Shown one piece after another: positions 25,713 through 35,584 of a stretch of DNA of 59,085 nucleotides; position 1 is the stretch's first letter, and the number at the start of each line of letters is the position of its first letter. The position numbers were made by a program, and so were the translations under genes. Source of the stretch: Shewanella glacialipiscicola (GTDB lineage Bacteria; Pseudomonadota; Gammaproteobacteria; Enterobacterales; Shewanellaceae); assembly GCF_023283485.1 (NCBI RefSeq), contig NZ_JAKILU010000025.1, positions 1 to 59,085 of the forward strand. The letters run 5' to 3'. Below the pieces are notes generated by a model. It had not been told where the DNA came from. It ran no database searches and saw only the letters and a program-made list of their open reading frames with translations.

Positions 25713-27704
25713 TTAAAAACGATAATTAAGTTTTACCCAAGCATTGCGTCCCGGCTCATTAACCCTAAACATCGCTTCACTACCGGGGAGATCGTTGCCT
25801 GTACCCGCTTTACTCACGTGCTCGGCGTAGGTGATATCAAATAAATTCTCAATACCCACAATCAGCGATAAATCTTTGGTATAGGACCAAGAAGCATTGA
25901 GCGCTAAGGTTCCAAAACCATGACTGGCGCCCAAATCCTGCCCTACGATATTACCATGGCCTAAGGTATATCTATCTTGAGCCGCAACCACACGCCACAG
26001 GGTCGCCAAGGTCCAACTATTCCATTGATAATTTAGAGTTAACCTTGCCTCAATAGGTGAAATCTGCCCCAGCGCAACCCTATCGGTATCGTTGTTCCCC
26101 CGCGTATAGCTTACGGTTAATTGAGTCGACCACTGATCGTTCAGCGCGTAGTCTAGACTAGCTTCGCCACCATACAAGGTTGCGTCAATATTACGTGCAA
26201 CAGCCGCAGTTCCTGTGGCATCGACCAGTATATAATCTTCAATTTGACCATAAAATAATGCCACCGAGGTTTCAATTGGCCCCTGATAAATCCAACCGAT
26301 ATCAAATTGATTCGTAGTTTCTACATCCAGATCAAAAGCTTTTTGCCCTAAAGCCGTTGCACTGGTCTTCATGATCTCCCAATAATCGGGCATACGTTGA
26401 GCAGAACCAAAACCCGCATAGTATTGATGTCCCGCTAAAGCATATTCATAACGCACAAAACCACTGTAAAGTTTGTCGTCACGTTCTCCCATCTGGGCAA
26501 TTAACAGCTCTGTATTCCACAGGTCATAACGTATACCGGCATGAATGCTATTTTTATCGATGCGATAGATAGATTCGGCAAAGAAGCCGTAATTTTTATA
26601 ACGCATATCGTCTTTAAATGGTTTTTGCAGTAAGTCATCTAAACCGACATCACCAGCAGCCATGCTGCGACCATCATGCTCACTCGACATGTAATCAAGG
26701 CCAGCAGTCAATTCAAGTGCATCCAAAGGGGTTAATTCTAGCCAAACATGACCTCCGTCGGTCATGCGCCGCACATTGGATCCAGAATTTACACCTTCAT
26801 CAAATCGATCCATTATGTGATCGTTTTTATTACTAAAAAATTGTACTTCAACTGCGTTTAACCAAGTCGATTCAAATTCGTGCTGTAGTAACGCGGTGAC
26901 ATCGCGATTATCAATCTGGCGAGCCTTATTTAATCGATCGGCATATTCAGCTTCCCCACTAGACTCACCATAAGCAAGCTCAAACACTGTCCGCTCCGAT
27001 GGCGTCCAACCTAAAGCTAAATGGCTATTCTGGCGGTCATAACTGGATTGAACTTTGTTGCCATCGCCATCTTGATAATGATCGCTACTTGATTGATTCA
27101 TATCAAAATCAATATAATAATCTTTATCACCTGCCGTGATTTCAATAATGCCATCACGGCGCTCAAAACTGCCACCCGTTGCGCTGGCGCGACCTTCAGC
27201 ATCGGCATCCGCAAATTTATGACGATTCTTTTCAAATAAAACAGTGCCAGCCGTGCCAACGGGACCATATTTCACAGTTTGTGGGCCTTTTATTACTGTT
27301 ATTTGGTCATAGGCTTCTGGGTAAATGTAGTTAGTCGGCGGATCCATTCGTCCACCACAGGCACCGTAAACATGCTGACCGTCATCAACAATGCTTAAGC
27401 GCGAGCCACCTTGCCCTCTAAATGTCGGATCGCCACCGGAGCCCCCTTTGCGGGTGACATTAAATCCGGGGATAGACCGTAAAAAACCGGAACCATCATA
27501 GGCCGGCAAAGGTAAACGATTTTGTTTAGGATCACTGACCAAATGCACAGGCTGACGCATGACATCACCCGTGATTAATAAGTAATCGGTACACGTCTTA
27601 TTTTCTCCACAGTTTGTGGCTTGTGCTCCTAACGCTAACTGAGGCAGTGTGGTGCCCAAAATACTGGCAATGATATAAGCTAACTTCATAAGCTTGTTTG
27701 ACAT
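25713..27704 (-). CDS. nosA: TonB-dependent copper receptor (NosA/OprC family)
   Basis: This 663-residue outer-membrane receptor has a cleavable signal peptide (to about ALGA, residue 27), a plug domain (SIPGFNVTRKGGSGGDPTFRGQGGSR, shown here by its position near 77-102) and a C-terminal beta barrel ending in an aromatic residue (KLNYRF). CGGRMDPPTNYIYPE in the plug is a hallmark of the TonB-copper family. It should import copper for cuproenzymes such as cytochrome oxidase or nitrous oxide reductase; the gene symbol is by family. The leader can fold over the ribosome site (27706-27749). Confidence 0.88.
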   Translation of the reverse strand: MSNKLMKLAYIIASILGTTLPQLALGAQATNCGENKTCTDYLLITGDVMRQPVHLVSDPKQNRLPLPAYDGSGFLRSIPGFNVTRKGGSGGDPTFRGQGGSRLSIVDDGQHVYGACGGRMDPPTNYIYPEAYDQITVIKGPQTVKYGPVGTAGTVLFEKNRHKFADADAEGRASATGGSFERRDGIIEITAGDKDYYIDFDMNQSSSDHYQDGDGNKVQSSYDRQNSHLALGWTPSERTVFELAYGESSGEAEYADRLNKARQIDNRDVTALLQHEFESTWLNAVEVQFFSNKNDHIMDRFDEGVNSGSNVRRMTDGGHVWLELTPLDALELTAGLDYMSSEHDGRSMAAGDVGLDDLLQKPFKDDMRYKNYGFFAESIYRIDKNSIHAGIRYDLWNTELLIAQMGERDDKLYSGFVRYEYALAGHQYYAGFGSAQRMPDYWEIMKTSATALGQKAFDLDVETTNQFDIGWIYQGPIETSVALFYGQIEDYILVDATGTAAVARNIDATLYGGEASLDYALNDQWSTQLTVSYTRGNNDTDRVALGQISPIEARLTLNYQWNSWTLATLWRVVAAQDRYTLGHGNIVGQDLGASHGFGTLALNASWSYTKDLSLIVGIENLFDITYAEHVSKAGTGNDLPGSEAMFRVNEPGRNAWVKLNYRF

Positions 27705-27705
27705 A

Positions 27706-27749
27706 AATCCCCCTAGGTATTGTTTTTAAACACTTTTCAATAGGGGATT
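27706..27749 (-). promoter_or_regulatory. Leader hairpin covering the ribosome site of the copper receptor
   Basis: On the minus strand AATCCCCTA (from 27749) can pair with TAGGGGGATT (to 27706) with one bulged base. The second arm contains the whole Shine-Dalgarno run AGGGGG, four bases from the ATG. The hairpin would block translation unless opened. No known riboswitch was recognised. Confidence 0.5.
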
Positions 27750-28066
27750 CTTATGGCTTTTAATTTAACAGCAATCACAATAGAAAAAAGCGCGACAATT
27801 TGCCGCAGCTAAAAATGCGCCAGTGCACATAAACAGAAATGATGAGAAGTAAGCGACTTAACGACTATCAATACTAACAATGTATCGAATTGAGCGCTTT
27901 AAATGAGAGGATATTAGCAATGGATGTGTCGCCGCCCGACTAAAAATGGCACCTTAAAAAGCGTTAACGTGTCGATAAATCCAACCATAGCCTCAAAGCT
28001 AACATGACACTTAATACCAAAAGGTTGCTTAACCTCTTCACGTTCAGCATAGGGACTAGCCAATAT

Positions 28067-28624
28067 ATGCAACAGAAATTGTTTCTGGGTTTCACCCCAA
28101 CAAGCGCACAAAAAGAATATCTCATAACATTGCAACAAACACTGTGTACAAGCCTAGCCCCTGAGGCAAAACCCGTTGGCGCTCACAACTTACATTTAAC
28201 CCTCGCTTTTCTTGGCTTAGTCGATGAGAGACAAAAAATAAACTTGATTGATGCGGTCAATAATTTAGTTAAGCCCACATTTAGCATAAATCTCAACGGG
28301 TTCGATTTATGGCCCAATGCACAAGTATGTTGCTTGAGGGGTTATGCAATTGTGCCATCGTTAGCACAATTAGCGAGGCAAACACAGCTAATAGCCGAGC
28401 GCCTGCAATTATATAAAAGTGAACACACCTTTTGCCCGCATATCAGTTTATTCAGAAAGGCAAAAGAATGGCGGCAGGCTAATAACCCCCCAGATTTAGC
28501 GATGTTTAAAAATATAGATAAGAGCGGATTAACCTTAAGACCAGACAGTTTGCATTTATATCATTCTACAAACACCACAACCGGAGTGGAATATCAAACA
28601 CAGCATACTTGGACGCTCACTTAA
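28067..28624 (+). CDS. thpR: RNA 2',3'-cyclic phosphodiesterase (2H family, ThpR/LigT)
   Basis: This 185-residue protein has the two catalytic H-x-[ST]-x motifs of the 2H phosphoesterases: HLTL (in AHNLHLTLAFLG) and HISL (in FCPHISLFRKA). It opens 2',3'-cyclic phosphate ends of RNA to 2'-phosphates. An upstream start at 28004 exists, but ATG 28067 (MQQKLFLGFTP) fits the family start and has AGGGA at 28051-28055. It stands alone on the plus strand, divergent from the receptor gene. The 28004-28066 stretch holds nothing else. Confidence 0.88.
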   Translation: MQQKLFLGFTPTSAQKEYLITLQQTLCTSLAPEAKPVGAHNLHLTLAFLGLVDERQKINLIDAVNNLVKPTFSINLNGFDLWPNAQVCCLRGYAIVPSLAQLARQTQLIAERLQLYKSEHTFCPHISLFRKAKEWRQANNPPDLAMFKNIDKSGLTLRPDSLHLYHSTNTTTGVEYQTQHTWTLT

Positions 28625-28689
28625 ACCGATTAAAGCATGTAATACCCAAGTTTTATTTAGGCTGTCATTCACGTAATCAACAAGCTTTA

Positions 28690-28710
28690 TTTAAAGATAT
28701 TATCTTTAAA
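28690..28710. repeat. AT-rich inverted repeat between thpR and the Sel1 protein gene
   Basis: TTTAAAGATA and TATCTTTAAA are separated by one base. It lies between the convergent ends of two genes and may be a weak terminator. ATACCCAAG nearby at 28642 resembles one arm of the inverted repeat at 9982. Confidence 0.35.
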
Positions 28711-28762
28711 AGCGATAAAATTAACTTGAAGCGCGTTCTTTTATAAAAATGGTTAAAAATAC

Positions 28763-29542
28763 TTATTCTAATAAACGTAGGGTTTCACGATAGGCACGTT
28801 TTTGTTCGTAGGTTTGCAGCCTTTGTATAAACTCATCCGTTTTAGTCATTACCGCGCTTGCTTTTAATGCTTCAATGGCTTTTTGTTGAGTCGAAATAGC
28901 GGCACCAAAATTGCCCACCTCAGCGTAAGCTGCAGCAAGATTATCTAAATTAGTGGGATCGTTTTCATTAGTTTTAAGTAATTTTAAAGATAATTCGACC
29001 GCTTTATTGCCATCACGATATTGAGCTTCAGGACACGTGGCTAAGATCCAGGCGACATTCCCTAAGGCGACATCATCACCCACATGGGAGAATTGCTCGA
29101 CCGCTTTTCCGCAATTTCGCTCAACACCGTCACCGCCAGAGGCGTAAATAAAGCCTAAACGAAACTGAGCCCAGCGACTTCCTTGCTCGCCCAGTGCTTT
29201 ATACCAATGCTCAGCCACAGCTAAATCACGCTTCACTAGCTGGCCCTCATATGACAAATCAGCTAGCGTTTGTTGTGCTTTTTCATGCTGCTGCTCAGCT
29301 GCAAGGGATATCCAATGCAAGCCAGAGGGTACTTCTTGCACCACAAAACGTCCCGACAGATACATCAGCCCCAGTAAAAACTGCGCATCGGCATCGCCCT
29401 GCTCCGCTGTAATCTGAATATGTACAAACTTACTGGCGGCAAGTTCAGCGGCAGGTTGTGGGATAGAAAACGCTTGAGCGGCAGAGCTGAGCCCTAATGT
29501 TAGGCTTAAACCTACGCTCCAAACCCATAATCTGTATTTCAC
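28763..29542 (-). CDS. Exported Sel1-like/TPR repeat protein
   Basis: The protein has about 259 residues, a signal peptide (RLWVWSVGLSLTLGLSSAAQAFS) and several Sel1-type repeats, for example GDADAQFLLGLMYLSGR, EKAQQTLADLSYEG and SRWAQFRLGFIYASG. A TPR-like segment follows (NLAAAYAEVGNFGAAISTQQKAIEAL). Such repeats bind other proteins; partner and role are unknown. GTG 29542 is preferred because AGAGAGG lies 8 bases before it; the frame is open to a GTG at 29572 with no ribosome site. The gene is divergent from crp across a 430-base gap. Confidence 0.8.
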   Translation of the reverse strand: MKYRLWVWSVGLSLTLGLSSAAQAFSIPQPAAELAASKFVHIQITAEQGDADAQFLLGLMYLSGRFVVQEVPSGLHWISLAAEQQHEKAQQTLADLSYEGQLVKRDLAVAEHWYKALGEQGSRWAQFRLGFIYASGGDGVERNCGKAVEQFSHVGDDVALGNVAWILATCPEAQYRDGNKAVELSLKLLKTNENDPTNLDNLAAAYAEVGNFGAAISTQQKAIEALKASAVMTKTDEFIQRLQTYEQKRAYRETLRLLE

Positions 29543-29773
29543 TGAGTTAACCTCTCTTAAAAATGATTGCACTCAAAGTTAGCCAGAATTAACCTTATAA
29601 GTCGAGCCTAAATCTAAGCAGAACTCAGGAAAAAGACTCAAAATAGCATTATGGGCGTTCGCTTTTACAAAATTAAAACAGCTAAAAATGTAATTTAGGG
29701 TCGCTTTGAATCCATTATCTATAATAAAAAGACCTTAAAGAACTGGTAAGATGTGATTAACTCGACAGAGTTA

Positions 29774-29819
29774 AGTGATTCCAACAAGTTTTAAGTCGAT
29801 TTAGTTGACTTAAATCACT
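29774..29819. promoter_or_regulatory. Nested inverted repeat in the gap upstream of crp
   Basis: AGTGATT (29774-29780) pairs with AATCACT (29813-29819) and TTTAAGTC (29790-29797) with GACTTAAA (29807-29814). It lies in an AT-rich gap (29543-29974) that must hold the promoters of crp and of the divergent gene. An operator or leader structure is possible. Confidence 0.4.
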
Positions 29820-29911
29820 AAATCAGCAAAATAAGCTCTAATTTTAGATGGTTAATTGCATTTATTCACTTATTCTAAACTAAGACTTTCATCAAGTTTT
29901 TGTGCGTTTAA

Positions 29912-29939
29912 TTGACGTAATATGCTTATTTAGAATACT
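29912..29939 (+). promoter_or_regulatory. Candidate sigma-70 promoter of crp
   Basis: TTGACG at 29912-29917 and AATACT at 29934-29939 are 16 bases apart, 35 bases before the crp ATG. The -35 box fits well, the -10 box only in four of six positions. A ribosome site GAGGA precedes the ATG. Confidence 0.4.
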
Positions 29940-29974
29940 CTTACTTTCGTTTTAATCAATCGAGGAATATCAAC

Positions 29975-30610
29975 ATGGCTCTGATTGGTAAGCCAAAACC
30001 GGATCCAACTTTGGAATGGTTTTTATCACACTGTCACATTCATAAGTATCCAGCAAAAAGCACTCTTATCCATGCTGGTGAAGACTCAGACACCCTTTAT
30101 TACATTGTAAAAGGTTCTGTAGCCGTATTGATTAAAGATGAAGAAGGTAAAGAGATGATCCTCTCTTACCTGAATCAAGGTGACTTTATCGGTGAGTTAG
30201 GTTTGTTTGAAGAGCAAGCAGAACGTACTGCTTGGGTTCGAGCGAAGCAAGCTTGTGAAATTGCTGAAATCTCTTACAAAAAATTCAGACAACTGATTCA
30301 AGTTAACCCTGAAATTCTCATGAAGCTATCTGCACAAATGGCCTATCGCCTGCAAAGCACTAGCCAAAAAGTGGGTGATCTTGCATTCTTAGACGTTGCA
30401 GGCCGTATTGCTCAAACTCTATTACATCTAGCGAAACTGCCTGATGCGATGACACATCCTGACGGCATGCAGATTAAGATCACTCGTCAAGAGATAGGTC
30501 AAATCGTTGGCTGTTCACGGGAAACTGTGGGCCGTATTTTGAAGATGTTAGAAGAACAGAATTTGATCCAAGCTCACGGTAAAACAATCGTGGTATACGG
30601 TACGCGTTAA
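29975..30610 (+). CDS. crp: cAMP-activated global regulator CRP
   Basis: This 211-residue protein is nearly colinear with Escherichia coli CRP. The cyclic-nucleotide-binding barrel includes [27 protein letters not shown] and the phosphate-binding cassette GELGLFEE...RTAWVRA, and a C-terminal helix-turn-helix has [27 protein letters not shown]. In Shewanella CRP is known to control anaerobic respiration as well as carbon use, so it may act on the ttr locus here (inference). Transcription ends at a strong terminator 38 bases after the stop codon. Confidence 0.97.
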   Translation: MALIGKPKPDPTLEWFLSHCHIHKYPAKSTLIHAGEDSDTLYYIVKGSVAVLIKDEEGKEMILSYLNQGDFIGELGLFEEQAERTAWVRAKQACEIAEISYKKFRQLIQVNPEILMKLSAQMAYRLQSTSQKVGDLAFLDVAGRIAQTLLHLAKLPDAMTHPDGMQIKITRQEIGQIVGCSRETVGRILKMLEEQNLIQAHGKTIVVYGTR

Positions 30611-30648
30611 GTTAGTCTTCAGCTTGATTTAAGCCGACCTGATTAAAG

Positions 30649-30678
30649 TGGCCTAGAATTAATTCTAGGCCATTTTTT
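30649..30678 (+). terminator. Intrinsic terminator after crp
   Basis: A perfect 12-bp stem TGGCCTAGAATT/AATTCTAGGCCA (30649-30672) is followed by six T bases. It separates crp from the following PepSY-regulator operon. Confidence 0.88.
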
Positions 30679-30692
30679 ATTGGAGAGTTCAA

Positions 30693-31040
30693 ATGAAACG
30701 GCTGTTTTTAATGTTTTTTTTCAGTCTGTTAATGTTTACGCATCCAAAAAAAATGCATGCCGAACCGATTGAATTAGAACACTATCAAGCTAAAGCGCTC
30801 GTCAACTCTGGGCAAATACTGTCCTTAAACGGTACACTCGCTGTGGTTAATCAATTTTGCCAAGGCGAACTAATTGATGCGCATCTGTATCAAGAAGATC
30901 ATAAATGGCGCTATGATTTACAAATCAAAGTTCAGCGGGGCCAAATCGTCAATCTCAGTATTGATGCAACTAATGGTCAAGCTGATAACTCAATAGCACT
31001 ACCGAGCGAATGTCGAAAACATGAAACTGTTACTCGTTGA
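30693..31040 (+). CDS. Exported PepSY-domain protein
   Basis: This 115-residue protein has a signal peptide (KRLFLMFFFSLLMFTHPKKMHA) and one PepSY-like domain: ALVNSGQILSLNGTL, then WRYDLQIKVQRGQIVNLSIDATNG. The end overlaps the response regulator gene by 20 bases, and the histidine kinase follows. Small PepSY proteins next to two-component genes are a recurrent arrangement and may tune the sensor from the periplasm; that role is an inference. AGGCC...GGAGAG precedes the ATG. Confidence 0.8.
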   Translation: MKRLFLMFFFSLLMFTHPKKMHAEPIELEHYQAKALVNSGQILSLNGTLAVVNQFCQGELIDAHLYQEDHKWRYDLQIKVQRGQIVNLSIDATNGQADNSIALPSECRKHETVTR

Positions 31041-31695
31041 AGATAACCCTATGTTGGTCAGTGAGCTTTCAAAGCAGCTCAAAATGGCTGGCTATGTTAC
31101 TGATATTACTGATAAGGCTGTTGAGGCCGATTACCTGATCAAAGAAACCCAATACGATTGCGTGATTCTAGATATCGGTTTGCCCGATGGTAACGGTCTT
31201 GAATTACTCGAAGGCTGGCGCGCTCAAGGGATCAGCACTCCGGTGATCATGCTAACCGCCCGTAGTCAATGGCATGAAAAAGTCGAAGGTTTTAATGCTG
31301 GCGCCGACGATTACTTAGGTAAGCCCTTCCATACACAGGAATTATTGGCGCGAATCCAAGCTTTAATCCACCGTGCACATGGTCGTCTAAATACCTCAAG
31401 TAAACAATTGAGTTATGGTGGTGTGGTTTTAGATGAAGCCGAGCAAACAGTTAAAGTGGCCGAGCAGTTATATGAACTCACCGCTATGGAATTCAGACTG
31501 TTAAAAATCTTCCTTATGTCACCTAAGAAGCTGTTATCTAAGACACAACTTACCGATAAGCTCTATCAGTTTGACGATGAAAAAGAGAGTAATGTGGTGG
31601 AGGTTTATGTCACCCATTTACGTAAGAAATTAGGCAAAACCGCTATCGAAACCCGTCGCGGCCAAGGTTATATCTTCCACGGCATTGTTGAATGA
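31021..31695 (+). CDS. OmpR/PhoB-family response regulator
   Basis: This 224-residue regulator has a receiver domain with the acidic pair in VEDNPML, the phosphorylated aspartate in VILDIGLPDGNG (near 51) and lysine in LGKPFHTQEL (near 101). A winged-helix effector domain follows (ELTAMEFRLLKIF to RRGQGYIF). It overlaps the PepSY gene upstream and the kinase downstream (ATGA), so the three form one operon. It is close to the QseB/PmrA type, but the signal is unknown. Confidence 0.92.
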   Translation: MKLLLVEDNPMLVSELSKQLKMAGYVTDITDKAVEADYLIKETQYDCVILDIGLPDGNGLELLEGWRAQGISTPVIMLTARSQWHEKVEGFNAGADDYLGKPFHTQELLARIQALIHRAHGRLNTSSKQLSYGGVVLDEAEQTVKVAEQLYELTAMEFRLLKIFLMSPKKLLSKTQLTDKLYQFDDEKESNVVEVYVTHLRKKLGKTAIETRRGQGYIFHGIVE

Positions 31696-33020
31696 TTTCA
31701 ATCCGTACTAAGCTCAGCTTATGGTTAACGGGTCTATTAGTTTTAGGTACAGTCATAGGGCTCATATTGTTTGAGTCCATGCTACGACAAGCCTTCCACG
31801 ACTCTATTATCAATCGCTTAGAAGAAGATCTTGAACACATTATGTTGGCAACCCATATCCATGATGGGGATATCAGCATAGACCAGAGCCAGCTTTCCAG
31901 CTTCTACAAGCCCGCCTATTCAGGCCGTTATTTTCAACTTAATCTGCCAAATGAAGTGATCCGTTCACGCTCGCTGTGGGATATGCAGTTAGATATTGAA
32001 CCGCTATCCCCCAATCAAACGCGCGTCTGGCAGGCTAAAGGCCCTAAAAATAACGATATGCAGCTGTTATCGTTGGGGCTAAATTCTAGCAGCGCGAATG
32101 TCAGTGCTACTTTGACCGTTGCCCAAGATTTAAGTATTGGCAGGCGGGTATTCAGTGAGGTTTATGGCACTAAGCTTGGGATAAATCTCGCCATGCTATT
32201 TGCGATGATTGCGGGGATTTTCATTATCTTGCGCCAATCTTTTAAGCCCGTAAAGCATATTCAGCACGCGCTTTCTCGGCTAAGAGAAGGTGAGATTACC
32301 GCGCTAGAACTAAATAACATTCCCCCTGAAGTACAGCCATTAGCCAAGACCTATAATGAGCTACTCGAGTATACCGCCAAACAAATTGAACGTAGTCGCA
32401 ATAACTTAGGTAACTTAAGCCATGGTCTCAAAACGCCACTAGCCGTAATGCAACAACAGGTTGAAGCCCTTGGCCTTAAAGATCCCGAAACCGCCATTGC
32501 GTTGCAGCAACAACTCGATGTTATTCATAAGATGGTCGAGCGTAAACTGGCGGCAGCAAGGATCACCGGTGACATGCTTCCTGCGGCGCAGTTGGTGATC
32601 CCAAGGGATTTACAGAGTCTGGTTAATACCTTAAACAAGGTTCATCGTAACAAGAACATAGAATGCGATTTTGACCTTGACGCAACTATTTTACGCTTAC
32701 CCATCCACAGAGAAGATGGTATGGAGCTACTGGGTAACCTACTCGATAACGCCTTTAAGTGGGCTAAGAGCAGAGTGAGTATTCAACTATCACGCCAGCA
32801 GGATCGGCTCAGCCTTTGTATCGATGATGACGGCCCAGGAGTTGCCAATGATGAGCTCAATCAACTCACCCAACGGGGCACTAGGCTAGATGAGTCAGTA
32901 ATCGGCCATGGCTTAGGGCTATCGATAGTAAAGGAAATTGCCGAGCAATATGAGATTGATCTCAAGTTCAGCCACAGCGCTCGCTTAGGTGGACTGAAAA
33001 TTGAACTGAGCTTTAGCTAA
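31692..33020 (+). CDS. Two-component sensor histidine kinase
   Basis: This 442-residue membrane kinase has two spans (residues about 10-30 and 158-178) that enclose a periplasmic sensor of about 130 residues. A HAMP-like linker (RQSFKPVKHIQHALSRLREGE), the H-box LSHGLKTPLAVMQQQ and the ATPase motifs NLLDNAFKWAK, DDDGPGV and GHGLGLSIV follow. It should phosphorylate the adjacent regulator. The H-box with SHGLKTPL is of the PhoQ-like group (inference). ATGA coupling links it to the regulator gene. A strong terminator follows. Confidence 0.92.
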   Translation: MISIRTKLSLWLTGLLVLGTVIGLILFESMLRQAFHDSIINRLEEDLEHIMLATHIHDGDISIDQSQLSSFYKPAYSGRYFQLNLPNEVIRSRSLWDMQLDIEPLSPNQTRVWQAKGPKNNDMQLLSLGLNSSSANVSATLTVAQDLSIGRRVFSEVYGTKLGINLAMLFAMIAGIFIILRQSFKPVKHIQHALSRLREGEITALELNNIPPEVQPLAKTYNELLEYTAKQIERSRNNLGNLSHGLKTPLAVMQQQVEALGLKDPETAIALQQQLDVIHKMVERKLAAARITGDMLPAAQLVIPRDLQSLVNTLNKVHRNKNIECDFDLDATILRLPIHREDGMELLGNLLDNAFKWAKSRVSIQLSRQQDRLSLCIDDDGPGVANDELNQLTQRGTRLDESVIGHGLGLSIVKEIAEQYEIDLKFSHSARLGGLKIELSFS

Positions 33021-33062
33021 CATCATTTAAGCTATTTGGCTTACAGCACCTTTTTAAAACAT

Positions 33063-33093
33063 AAAAAACGCCATCGAATTGATGGCGTTTTTT
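33063..33093. terminator. Bidirectional intrinsic terminator
   Basis: AAAAAACGCCATC and GATGGCGTTTTTT enclose a 5-base loop. It serves the kinase operon and the convergent DUF1338 gene. Confidence 0.88.
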
Positions 33094-33113
33094 ATGCTTA
33101 ATGTCTGTTGACG

Positions 33114-33917
33114 TTAGGCTTTATTCACGTTCGTACTTTCAAAAATCTTGTCGGCAGAAGCCGCCACAAAACCGGTATACAGCTCACCATTGGTCATAGG
33201 ATAACGTAGGGCAAACTCATAGAAACAGCTGGGGATTTCAACCGTGGCATCGTTAAATTCAACGGCCATTTTATCGGCCATTGTTGATGACTGCTCTAAT
33301 AAAACTTCAGGTGAGCCTTTAATCTCGCCGCCTGAGCCATTGAGCACAAAACCCGCTTGTTTTAACTTATCATTCACAGCCTCTAAGGTTGCAAAACCAT
33401 CGAGATGATTGATAGAGACTGTGAAATGGTTAGCACGATAACCAAATGCCGCCACCCAAGCCGCATATTCACTCTCGGCTAATAAATCCTCATAGGTTTG
33501 AGCATCTAAAGACCAGTGACGACCTGAGTAGATAAAATTATCAGCCGTTGTTGCGATTACATTTACTTGAGCAATTAAGTCTTGAATGGTTTCTTGTAGC
33601 GCAGGGCTAAATTCCTCAACCAACAGTTCAGAAATAAACACTTTAGGCTGTGTCGAGTCTGGGTGCTCAAAATGTTTAGCAATTAGTTTTTTCTGCTCGA
33701 ACTTATAATCACCGCAAGCGACATAACCTAACGAAGTGAAATGCTTGGCCAGCACATCTAAATTCACCTTGTCGATATTAAAAGTGCGCAGAGCGATATG
33801 ATCGTTGATGATAGGCTTACCATGGCCCAGCAACGCATGCACTTTGGCCGCTGATGGAGTCATTTTAATGTAGTCTAGCCATAAATCGGCAAATAACGCG
33901 TTAATATCGGTATGCAT
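33114..33917 (-). CDS. DUF1338 family protein (HglS-like 2-oxoadipate dioxygenase/decarboxylase)
   Basis: This 267-residue protein belongs to DUF1338. Members studied in Pseudomonas convert 2-oxoadipate to 2-hydroxyglutarate with Fe(II), in lysine breakdown. The metal-site pattern is visible: His in INDHIALRTF (near 31), His in NHFTVSINHLDG and Glu in CFYEFALRYP. Whether this protein uses 2-oxoadipate is not shown. ATG 33917 is chosen for AAAAGGAG 6 bases upstream; the frame is open to 34004. It reads with the ast genes, but a terminator at 34056-34077 lies between, so it probably has its own promoter. Confidence 0.8.
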   Translation of the reverse strand: MHTDINALFADLWLDYIKMTPSAAKVHALLGHGKPIINDHIALRTFNIDKVNLDVLAKHFTSLGYVACGDYKFEQKKLIAKHFEHPDSTQPKVFISELLVEEFSPALQETIQDLIAQVNVIATTADNFIYSGRHWSLDAQTYEDLLAESEYAAWVAAFGYRANHFTVSINHLDGFATLEAVNDKLKQAGFVLNGSGGEIKGSPEVLLEQSSTMADKMAVEFNDATVEIPSCFYEFALRYPMTNGELYTGFVAASADKIFESTNVNKA

Positions 33918-34055
33918 AAAAACTCCTTTTATTGTGCTGCGGTTATTGCTGTTATTTTGCCGCAAACACTCAATGTAACGACTTAAATGCCACTGTTGTT
34001 GCATCGCACATGCTCACAGTAGAAGCTTAAGTTACGTTACAGCTTATTATTAAAA

Positions 34056-34077
34056 AGGAAGAACATGAGTTCTTCCT
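34056..34077 (-). terminator. Intrinsic terminator after astD
   Basis: On the minus strand AGGAAGAAC-TCAT-GTTCTTCCT is followed by a run of T bases. It lies 38 bases after the astD stop and separates it from the DUF1338 gene. Confidence 0.8.
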
Positions 34078-34114
34078 CCTCTATTACCATACAAAATATT
34101 TACTCACTCAACGC

Positions 34115-35578
<1,464 letters not shown>

Positions 35579-35584
35579 CTATTC

